The notes under the pieces: generated by a model
What the model was told of the DNA's origin: nothing
The model's input: only the letters and a program-made list of their open reading frames with translations
Database searches by the model: none
Shown here: piece after piece, positions 1 through 4,963 of the stretch
Position numbering within the stretch: position 1 is the first letter of the stretch
Layout: each line of letters begins with the position of its first letter
Position numbers and translations under genes: made by a program
Assembly: GCA_964464625.1 (NCBI GenBank)
Contig: CAYXKD010000086.1
Span: 1 to 7,543 of the forward strand
Reading direction: 5' to 3'
DNA length: 7,543 nucleotides
From: JAAZIN01 sp964464625
GTDB lineage: Bacteria; Bacillota; Dethiobacteria; DTU022

Positions 1-1021
1 CCCTGATGGTGTCACCATCGATATTTTCGCTGCGCGACAGGTTCAGGTAAAGGTTGACCGGAACCAGGCCAGGTGAAGCTTTTTCCTCGTCTTCATCGTA
101 AAGCTCGGCAACTAGAGCAAAAGAGCCCTCTGTAGTATTCACAGACATTTTTACCTTATCTTCGCAAAAGGTGTATTCCTTAACTACTTTAGTTTCAGAT
201 GAGGAAGAGATTGACACCTCGGTAAAACCTAACCCTACGGGCCTGTCACAAACCCATAGATCCAGCATGCCACCGTAATTGCCATCATCATGCTGCCATA
301 TTAGAGTGTAACTTATTACGTCGCTGCCGCGGTAGCGTTCGACGGTTTCGACCACTCCGATGATGGTTCCCAGGGGTACAGCAGGATATACCAGGTGTTC
401 GCCACCTACAATAAAATCGTCTTTGCCAAGTCCGGATACCGGGTTGTTGCGATTATCCCTAGCAGCTATGACTTTAAAGGTGCCGGTGCCGTCGCCGTTA
501 TCTCCCAGGAACTCACTCCATGCATGGTCGAACTTACCGTCTTCAGCAGGGGGGAAGGGCTGCCTGGTATGAGTTGCTTCATTGGTTTCCAATTCATTGC
601 CGTCAACTTTAATTTTCACCCGGACATGGTAGACATCTTCAAATACAGGCCCGGGCCCGGTCGCCCCTGGAGTGGTAAAGAAGTCACGCCAGCCCCGGCC
701 CGAAGGGATCGTGGCTATTTTAACAGTCTCCCCTGGTGCTAATACCTTTTCTCCTTTAAATCCAAGCCAAGCGGAGTCCAAAACTGCCCAATCATAATCT
801 ACCCCACGTTTAGGAACCCAGACTTTTGCATGGGTGGGGGGCTCGATGGTTACACTGTCGCCTGAGTTATTTTTCAACTGCAGTACCATGGGGTGCCCTT
901 GCAAATTCACCTGCTCAGGTGTCTCTAGAGTAACCGGAACTACAGCAAGAGCCGACCCGGAAAACAACATAACCATAAGAACAACTACACCTAGCATTGA
1001 TAGCATTTTTAATTTTTTCAT
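1..1021 (-). CDS. Secreted protein with Ig-like region, unknown function (3' end outside window)
   Basis: I read an uninterrupted minus-strand frame of 340 codons from the ATG at 1021 to the left edge, with no stop, so the C-terminus is missing. The start is supported by AAAAGGAG six bases upstream. Residues 1-26 form a classical Sec signal peptide: MKKLK, a hydrophobic core around 7-20, then SGSALA with likely cleavage after Ala26. The mature part is beta-rich and non-repetitive. Residues about 30-140 look like a beta-sandwich (QLKNNSGDSVTIEPP, then LAPGETVKI). Residues about 172-210 hold DNGDGTGTFKVIAARDN and NPVSGLGKDDFIV, which resemble invasin/intimin-type bacterial Ig-like modules. Two cysteines occur (258, 286), the second just before an acidic DEDEEK stretch. 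It should be exported to the envelope or medium. It is probably monocistronic in its 5' part, with its own promoter. I do not recognise a named family; a surface adhesin or S-layer-associated protein is the best guess. Confidence 0.8.
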   Translation of the reverse strand, partial: MKKLKMLSMLGVVVLMVMLFSGSALAVVPVTLETPEQVNLQGHPMVLQLKNNSGDSVTIEPPTHAKVWVPKRGVDYDWAVLDSAWLGFKGEKVLAPGETVKIATIPSGRGWRDFFTTPGATGPGPVFEDVYHVRVKIKVDGNELETNEATHTRQPFPPAEDGKFDHAWSEFLGDNGDGTGTFKVIAARDNRNNPVSGLGKDDFIVGGEHLVYPAVPLGTIIGVVETVERYRGSDVISYTLIWQHDDGNYGGMLDLWVCDRPVGLGFTEVSISSSSETKVVKEYTFCEDKVKMSVNTTEGSFALVAELYDEDEEKASPGLVPVNLYLNLSRSENIDGDTIR

Positions 1022-1067
1022 ATCAGACTCCTTTTCGAAAGTTAATCCCAAACTCGCCGATTAGGAC

Positions 1068-1094
1068 TGCCAATGGGCATGCCCCCCTGTGGCA
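1068..1094 (-). promoter_or_regulatory. Hairpin in the 5' leader of the secreted-protein gene
   Basis: In the roughly 110-base leader between the promoter and the ATG at 1021, TGCCA (1090-1094) pairs with TGGCA (1068-1072). The interior can pair further through GGG and CCC, and it contains the perfect 10-base palindrome GGGCATGCCC (1075-1084). The stem ends about 40 bases before the ribosome binding site, so it does not hide that site directly. It may stabilise the mRNA, be part of a larger leader fold, or be a protein-binding palindrome. No known riboswitch class could be matched. Confidence 0.4.
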
Positions 1095-1140
1095 TCATCA
1101 GCTACTGTCCCAGCCCTACCAAGTTTTACACCCCTTAACG

Positions 1141-1170
1141 AGTATAGCAATATTCCGTCATGGGTGTCAA
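1141..1170 (-). promoter_or_regulatory. Sigma-A type promoter of the secreted-protein gene
   Basis: On minus, TTGACA (1165-1170, perfect -35) is followed after 18 bases by TATACT (1141-1146, 5/6 to TATAAT). Transcription would start near 1134, giving a leader of about 110 bases. This is the clearest promoter in the window, and it makes the secreted-protein gene independent of the KTR gene upstream. Confidence 0.7.
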
Positions 1171-1224
1171 CCACATATTATCCAGATCCTGCTTTGGATT
1201 ACACAATATGGCACTGATTAAGGG

Positions 1225-1248
1225 CGGTTACCCGGCTTGAAATAACCG
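1225..1248. repeat. Short palindrome upstream of the secreted-gene promoter
   Basis: CGGTTA (1225-1230) and TAACCG (1243-1248) form a 6-bp inverted repeat around 12 bases; an alternative fold pairs CCCGG with CCGGG in the same place. It lies about 55 bases beyond the -35 box, so it could be an operator or the end of the KTR transcript. No T-tract follows on either strand. I see nothing else that can be called in 1171-1301. Confidence 0.3.
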
Positions 1249-1301
1249 GGGGCAAGCAATACTATCCGAACACCCAAAAGATGTGAAATCATGCCCTTAT
1301 T

Positions 1302-1393
1302 TTGGACATAGTAATCCGGTTAGATAACTCATGGTTTTTTTTGGGGTGTGCTAAAGGTGTTGAAATGAATGAGAAGAATTCTATTATGTCCAA
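1302..1393. repeat. 92-bp segment with 12-bp imperfect terminal inverted repeats
   Basis: The left end TTGGACATAGTA (1302-1313) matches the reverse complement of the right end (1382-1393, TTGGACATAATA) at 11 of 12 positions. The interior (1314-1381) has no coding frame and includes a T8G4 run. No clear target-site duplication is visible. It may be a MITE or the relic of an insertion sequence, or simply two binding sites in opposite orientation. Confidence 0.35.
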
Positions 1394-1426
1394 TTAAACA
1401 AGGCGTTGGAGAAAATTGCATAATAG
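1381..1426. repeat. Imperfect 13-bp stem just downstream of the KTR gene
   Basis: CTATTATG (1381-1388) pairs with CATAATAG (1419-1426), and after a two-base bulge CAATT (1391-1395) pairs with AATTG (1415-1419). The arms overlap the right end of the 92-bp segment. The stem begins 15 bases after the KTR stop codon on minus and is followed there by AATTCTTCTC rather than a proper T-tract. It may act as a weak terminator or as 3' end protection for the KTR mRNA. Confidence 0.35.
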
Positions 1427-1440
1427 GGATTTGTTTCAGT

Positions 1441-1626
1441 TTAACTTATATTTTTTATTGACGTAGTACCAATAACTGACATATTCAGTTGTTGGACATT
1501 CACCAAGGTTTCTTTCTTGCATTTAGGACAGAACAATGGGAAATTCATCAGCATCGTGTCCTGTCGCAGTTTTATGCGGGTTTTATTCTTGTACACAGGA
1601 CACAAGAGCCAGTTGCTTTTATCCAT
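1441..1626 (-). CDS. Cys-rich KTR-type small protein with one altered Cys pair
   Basis: This 61-residue protein matches the Cys-rich KTR family as I know it: W-[IL]-LCPxCxNKTR, then DTxLxNFPLxCPKCKxETL, then NVxQLNMSVI. Here these are WLLCPVYKNKTR (6-17), DTMLMNFPLFCPKCKKETL (23-41) and NVQQLNMSVI (43-52). The family is common in integrative and conjugative elements and other accessory DNA of Firmicutes; its function is not established, and a zinc ribbon is assumed from the two CPxC knuckles. Here the first knuckle is Cys9-Pro-Val-Tyr12, with codon TAC (1591-1593) where TGC would restore Cys, so only three of four ligands (9, 33, 36) remain. The start is supported by AGAGGTGA a few bases upstream. 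It has no membrane segment or signal peptide. It stands alone here with no mobility genes beside it, so it may be a leftover of an excised element. Confidence 0.8.
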   Translation of the reverse strand: MDKSNWLLCPVYKNKTRIKLRQDTMLMNFPLFCPKCKKETLVNVQQLNMSVIGTTSIKNIS

Positions 1627-1733
1627 AATATCACCTCTCTCACCCTGTTCCTGTGCCTAATACTTATCAAGCAGATAATCCCTAACACCCTATATAAAAA
1701 TATAAAACCAACCCTTCTCAAATTATGTAAGCA

Positions 1734-1928
1734 TCATTTCTTTGAGCGATACCTTTGATACCTTTCGCCTACTTCCGGCGATATTTCTTTATAGCCGCTC
1801 ATTGAAGCGTAAAACGAGGGTGCGATCACCATTCCCGAGGCATAGCCCGCAAAAGTGCCGACAAAAACAGGATACCCGAATTTAAGAAATGACGATGCGA
1901 GTACCCTTTCCGAATAATACCATAATAT
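1734..1928 (-). pseudogene. Start-less coding remnant, C-terminal part of an unknown membrane-like protein
   Basis: Between a TAG at 1929-1931 and a TGA at 1734-1736 the minus strand has 64 open codons with protein-like composition. The core includes LKFGYPVFVGTFAGYASG (residues 15-32) and MVIAPSFYASMSGY, a likely membrane segment, followed by a polar tail PEVGERYQRYRSKK that ends cleanly. No ATG, GTG or TTG with a ribosome binding site lies early in this frame; the first ATG gives only 32 residues. In another frame an ATG at 1923 runs for 13 codons into TAA, so one frameshift near 1885 could join a start to this tail. It follows the response regulator stop by 12 bases on the same strand, so it may once have been a third gene of that operon. 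I do not recognise the family. Confidence 0.4.
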
Positions 1929-1939
1929 CTACCGGCAAG

Positions 1940-2329
1940 TTATCCGGAGGGCTCCCGGGGAATTATTTTGGTGACCAGTTGCATCAATTCCTCCACATTG
2001 AAGGGTTTCTCCAGAACACCGATTATATTTTCTTCCACTTTGACCTGATTTGTGATTGCTTCTCTGTAACCAGTTACAAAAAGGATCTTCACTTCATCAT
2101 TGATCTGACCGATCTGGCTGGCCACTTCAAAACCGTTTATTGCACCCAGCTTGATATCTACAATGGCCAGATGGGGATGATAACGGCTCACGGCATCGAT
2201 CCCCTGCATGGCGCCGCCAACGGCGGTACAGTTGAGATTGCACAGGGCCAGAACCTGCTGCAGTGCCCAACGAATGCCTTCATCATCGTCAATAATCACC
2301 ACATCAACCCGGTCCATCTTTTTTTCCAT
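1940..2329 (-). CDS. Receiver-only response regulator (CheY/Spo0F-like)
   Basis: The 129-residue product is a single receiver domain (about 8-124) with no DNA-binding or enzymatic output. The expected residues are present: acidic pocket Asp14-Asp16, phosphoacceptor Asp58 in LAIVDIKLGAING, switch Thr86 in LFVTGY, and Lys108-Pro109 in LEKPFNVEEL. The usual Pro in the loop after Asp58 (KxPxMDG) is missing; the loop reads KLGAING. DDEGIRWALQQVL recalls Spo0F and NtrC-type receivers. The ATG shares its A with the TGA stop of the upstream kinase gene (TGATG), and AAAGGA (2336-2341) inside the kinase end serves as ribosome binding site, so translation is coupled. It should accept phosphate from that kinase and then act by protein contact, as phosphorelay intermediate, phosphate sink or allosteric partner. 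The role is inferred; the family call is firm. Confidence 0.9.
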   Translation of the reverse strand: MEKKMDRVDVVIIDDDEGIRWALQQVLALCNLNCTAVGGAMQGIDAVSRYHPHLAIVDIKLGAINGFEVASQIGQINDEVKILFVTGYREAITNQVKVEENIIGVLEKPFNVEELMQLVTKIIPREPSG

Positions 2330-4383
2330 CAGGCGTCCTTTGAGCCTGGTCTGTTGTGTAAAGCTTCATCCCTGTAGATGGGCAGTACCAGGTTCACCGT
2401 GGTCCCCCACCCGGGCTTGCTCGCTATTTTTAGATCTCCCCCCATCATCTCCACGATCGATGTGGAGATTGGGAGACCAAGACCGGTGCCTTCACGTTTA
2501 GTCGTAAAAAAAGGCTTTGTCAGCGCCGCCATGTTCTCTGCGGGAATTCCCGGCCCGTTGTCCGAAAAAGTAACCCTGGCCTGACCATTACACAAAAGTG
2601 TCGAAATTATCAGCTTACCTCCTTCCCCCATCGCCTCAATAGCGTTGCGGGCCAGATTCAGGAACACCTGCTTCATATTATTGGAGGAACCGAGAACCAC
2701 CGGCGGATTGCCGGTGCACAGGTTGATCTCCAGTTCAACATCGCTCAGCAAAGCCTCACTGTTCAGTAGATATGACACCTCGCGCAAAGACTGATTAAGA
2801 TCTACCGGCTCCTGCACATTCTCTTGCTGCGGTTTGGAAATTTCCAGAAAGTTCGTCAGGATATCGTTCATCCGGTCCATCTCACGCTCAAGCTTGGCCA
2901 GCAGCTCTTGCTGTTTAAGGGGATTCTTGATTATTCTGGCGAGTTGAATGGCCGCCTTGGCCGTAGCCAGGGGATTGCGAACTTCATGTGCAATGCCAGC
3001 AGCTATTTCTCCAGCTGTAGTCAGTTTTCCCCAATCATGAATTTCCTGACGTAATCTAACCTGCTCAGTGATATCTTTAAATACCAGCACGGCGCCGGCG
3101 CTGCAGCCATCTTCGCGCTGCAGCGGTACAACATCCCAGTACAAGTGCAACAGTGAGTCGCCCTTGCCGATTGTCGATCGTTCATGCATAAAACTGCAAT
3201 TGCTTCTGGCAGCGATGCAAACTGCCCTTTCTATCTGCCCATCGAAACCGCTACCGGTAATTGCCTCACCGGCCAAAGGAACAACCATGCTATATCCGTT
3301 GAAAAAGTTTTTTGCCGCCTGGTTAATCATAATAACAAGACCCCTGCTATCGACGACAATGATACCCTGCCTGATAGAGTTGAAAACCATTCCCCAGCGG
3401 TATTGAAACACCGTTGACAGCAAGGAAATTTCCAATGCGATGGTTGCTTTTTCCGCCAGTGCTGTTAGCGCTTCCTTGAAAAGTTCGCTCTCCGCCCCGA
3501 TGAGGCCCAGATAGAGAGAACCACCATTACATCTCCGATAGGTCCCTTCAAAGATGGTTCCAAATTTTTTTTCCACCTTATCCCGGACCTGGCTGTCAAA
3601 AACCTTTGCCGGCTCTTCTACCCGCCCGATTGTTTCCCAATCAGCAGCGAGGGTTTGCATAATTTCCGGACCCCCGCCGCACCATAATGTCAGTATCCGG
3701 CCGGGATACTTGTAACTAAAAGCAAAAGCGCCCCTGCCTCCAGTGAGAGCCGTCAGGAAAGCGGAAATAAGTTCCAGGATAGCCTGTAGATCAGAGTAGC
3801 CAGGATCGAAAGTCAGGGCGATGAGACTGTTCACACTTTCAACAACCAAAAGAAGTTCTGGCAAGCCCTGTTTGCTGCAGTAGAGAGATGATGCATTGTG
3901 TAGTCCCACAACCCTCTCCAGATAGTCATCCAATATCTCCGGAGTGATCAGCGCCATCCCGGGCAAGTAGATGCCGGTTTCAGCCACTTTCACTTCCTCC
4001 AATTTTTTTGGGAGCCCGCCAAAACGATGAAGTTCCTCTTCTTCCAGGCGGCAGCCTATAAGTAAATATGAACCATTTTCGAGTCTGGAGGGCTTCCAGT
4101 GAATACCCAAAGAGTCAAGGATCAGCTGATTTTCCCCGGGAACGCCATAAATCCGGGGCACATTCCTAAATATTTTTTCATAAATGTTCATGTGCGAAAA
4201 TACTTTTTGGTACCCTGCCGCACGAGATAAGGGGTTGTAAAGTGAAAGCACATGTCCATGAGGATCAAGCATTGCAATGCTTATTTTCAATGTAGAGGAA
4301 AGGGCTCTCCAAAAAAACGGCCACCAGGAGGGAGACATTCCCCCGGACGAATCCGGCATGCTATAAGACAATATGTTGATCAC
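2329..4383 (-). CDS. Soluble sensor histidine kinase with GAF-like and PAS domains
   Basis: The protein has 684 residues and no membrane span, so it senses a cytoplasmic signal. Order of parts: an N-terminal PAS/GAF-like region (about 25-115), a GAF-like region (about 150-320), a PAS domain (about 328-440, ending VLVFKDITEQ), a HisKA dimerisation domain (about 450-518) and an HATPase_c domain (about 560-668). Catalytic motifs are complete: H-box GIAHEVRNPLA with His466, N-box NLARNAIEAM (576-585), G1 DNGPGIP (608-614), F-box PFFTTK (624-629) and G2 GTGLGL (632-637). The core is of the NtrB/KinA-like class. The listed GTG start overlaps the ribosome binding site AGGGGTGAT (4379-4387); a TTG at 4371 lies seven bases after that site and may be the true start, giving 680 residues. 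It is first in an operon with the receiver. The signal cannot be told from sequence. Confidence 0.92.
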   Translation of the reverse strand: MINILSYSMPDSSGGMSPSWWPFFWRALSSTLKISIAMLDPHGHVLSLYNPLSRAAGYQKVFSHMNIYEKIFRNVPRIYGVPGENQLILDSLGIHWKPSRLENGSYLLIGCRLEEEELHRFGGLPKKLEEVKVAETGIYLPGMALITPEILDDYLERVVGLHNASSLYCSKQGLPELLLVVESVNSLIALTFDPGYSDLQAILELISAFLTALTGGRGAFAFSYKYPGRILTLWCGGGPEIMQTLAADWETIGRVEEPAKVFDSQVRDKVEKKFGTIFEGTYRRCNGGSLYLGLIGAESELFKEALTALAEKATIALEISLLSTVFQYRWGMVFNSIRQGIIVVDSRGLVIMINQAAKNFFNGYSMVVPLAGEAITGSGFDGQIERAVCIAARSNCSFMHERSTIGKGDSLLHLYWDVVPLQREDGCSAGAVLVFKDITEQVRLRQEIHDWGKLTTAGEIAAGIAHEVRNPLATAKAAIQLARIIKNPLKQQELLAKLEREMDRMNDILTNFLEISKPQQENVQEPVDLNQSLREVSYLLNSEALLSDVELEINLCTGNPPVVLGSSNNMKQVFLNLARNAIEAMGEGGKLIISTLLCNGQARVTFSDNGPGIPAENMAALTKPFFTTKREGTGLGLPISTSIVEMMGGDLKIASKPGWGTTVNLVLPIYRDEALHNRPGSKDA

Positions 4384-4403
4384 CCCTGAAGTAGTAATCA
4401 GGG
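4384..4403 (-). promoter_or_regulatory. Hairpin over the kinase ribosome binding site
   Basis: CCCTGA (4398-4403 read on minus) and TCAGGG (4384-4389) form a perfect 6-bp stem with an 8-base loop. The 3' arm contains the first part of AGGGGTGAT, the only plausible ribosome binding site of the kinase gene. In the mRNA the stem would hide it; as DNA it is an 8-spaced dyad that could be an operator. The 5' arm also contains the stop codon of the remnant upstream. Confidence 0.45.
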
Positions 4404-4562
4404 CAGATAGGCGCTGTCATATCGATCCAGGACCTGAACGACATTACAGAGCGGCAGCGTCTCTAAATATTCTGCTGTTTTTGTAAAAGCGTATTTTGCC
4501 AGATGAGGATGGGGTTTTAAGGTGGTATGTTTTTCAGAAAAATTTCCAGGGTTTTTGCCAGG
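4398..4562 (-). pseudogene. Start-less coding remnant upstream of the kinase gene
   Basis: The minus strand has 54 open codons between TAG (4563-4565) and TGA (4398-4400), with no ATG, GTG or TTG inside. The second half is strongly protein-like: LAKYAFTKTAEYLETLPLCN (residues 21-40), then VVQVLDRYDSAYLP and stop. Just upstream, another minus frame reads VAGSLAKTLEIFLKNIPP before its own stop near 4515, so a frameshifted and decayed gene is likely. The tail, an aliphatic strand followed by LxxYD and a short end, loosely recalls the C-terminus of IS21-type transposases, but I cannot confirm this. The stop lies 14 bases before the kinase start. I see no supported function. Confidence 0.35.
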
Positions 4563-4850
4563 CTACCCGCCACATTACCGGTTTACCTGTCGGCCCCTCT
4601 AGAAGTCACCGGATTGCTATTTATAAAAAAGTATACCAACCTGAGAAAAAAAGATCAAGCATTTTCTGCCCAGGCTTGCCCAGGCTAACCTTAGGCTATC
4701 CCCGGCGGCTATCCTGAACCAGGAAAAGTGAAAATTAATCCGGAATTACGGTATATCGCTTAATAACGCCATAATGCATATGTGTGGTAAACTATATTTA
4801 TATCCCGTTGGATGAAAATCGACAAAACCTTGAATTAACCGGGAGGGATC
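4563..4850. other. Non-coding stretch upstream of the thrC leader
   Basis: No ORF with a believable start and composition was found. The left part continues the decayed minus-strand coding signal. Around 4740-4810 the DNA is AT-rich (TATATCGCTTAATAACGCC, CATAATGCATATG, CTATATTTATAT) and is the likely place for a rightward promoter. CATAAT near 4770 is the best -10 candidate, but no good -35 accompanies it. Confidence 0.4.
4667..4686 (+). repeat. Perfect tandem decamer
   Basis: TGCCCAGGCT occurs twice head to tail (4667-4676 and 4677-4686), followed by the partial copy CCTTAGGCT. The repeat is period 10, close to one helical turn. It lies in the non-coding stretch before the thrC leader. It may be replication slippage or a pair of phased protein-binding sites. 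Confidence 0.5.
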
Positions 4851-4880
4851 ATGAGGCAAATTTCTCGGCTGTTTTTATGA
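4851..4880 (+). CDS. Candidate 9-codon leader ORF upstream of thrC
   Basis: ATG at 4851 follows GGGAGGGATC, a good ribosome binding site, and encodes MRQISRLFL before TGA. The stop overlaps the ATG of the next small ORF (ATGA, 4877-4880). It is too short to be a functional protein by itself and is not rich in threonine or isoleucine. It may be a translated leader peptide that feeds ribosomes into the thrC mRNA, or a chance site. Codon constraint cannot be judged from one sequence. Confidence 0.35.
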   Translation: MRQISRLFL

Positions 4881-4963
4881 AGTCAAAGGTTTCGACAGTT
4901 TTTTCACGAACATTAAAAATTGTAAAGGTGACTTATACTTTTTACAAACCCGGAGGTTTTTGA
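4877..4963 (+). CDS. Candidate 28-codon leader ORF coupled to thrC
   Basis: The ATG at 4877 overlaps the stop of the 9-codon ORF by four bases, and the TGA at 4961-4963 overlaps the ATG of thrC by one base (TGATG). The 28 residues are basic (six Lys/Arg) and contain four threonines, at positions 7, 12, 19 and 21, with a C-terminus of TFYKPGGF. It has no ribosome binding site of its own and would depend on re-initiation. The last codons overlap the thrC ribosome binding site. It may be a regulatory leader peptide, since ribosomes stalling here would affect access to thrC. No attenuator hairpin with a T-tract accompanies it. Confidence 0.3.
   Translation: MKSKVSTVFSRTLKIVKVTYTFYKPGGF
4920..4947. 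promoter_or_regulatory. Operator-like palindrome around a possible thrC -10 box
   Basis: TTGTAAA (4920-4926) and TTTACAA (4941-4947) form a perfect 7-bp inverted repeat separated by 14 bases. TATACT (4934-4939), a good -10 hexamer, lies inside the spacer, though the -35 region (about 4911-4916, CATTAA) is poor. The arms are centred 21 bases apart, i.e. two helical turns, as in many dimer-binding operators. A repressor bound here would block thrC transcription. Confidence 0.4.

Noticed and set aside
395..742. 115-codon plus-strand ORF opposite the secreted-protein gene
   Set aside because: The minus frame has signal peptide, promoter and ribosome binding site; the plus frame has none.
1091..1105. 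AGCTGATGATGCC on minus, recalling the 3' part of a fluoride riboswitch
   Set aside because: The matching 5' GGNGATGG segment and the pseudoknot partner are not present upstream, and the downstream gene is not an exporter of fluoride.
1332..1343. T8G4 run considered as a terminator tract
   Set aside because: No GC-rich stem precedes it on plus and it becomes an A run on minus.
1889..2377. 162-codon plus-strand ORF opposite the response regulator
   Set aside because: Antisense shadow of a receiver domain with all catalytic residues.
4511..4530. T-box-like AAGGTGGTA upstream of thrC
   Set aside because: The conserved ACCGCG part and the antiterminator/terminator helices are missing.
4527..4688. 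53-codon plus-strand ORF starting MFFRKISRVF
   Set aside because: AAGG lies four bases before the ATG and the N-terminus looks plausible, but it runs through the tandem decamer, opposes the minus-strand remnant and has no recognisable family.
4496..4717. 73-codon plus-strand ORF upstream of thrC
   Set aside because: No ribosome binding site, composition not protein-like, and it overlaps a better minus-strand coding signal.
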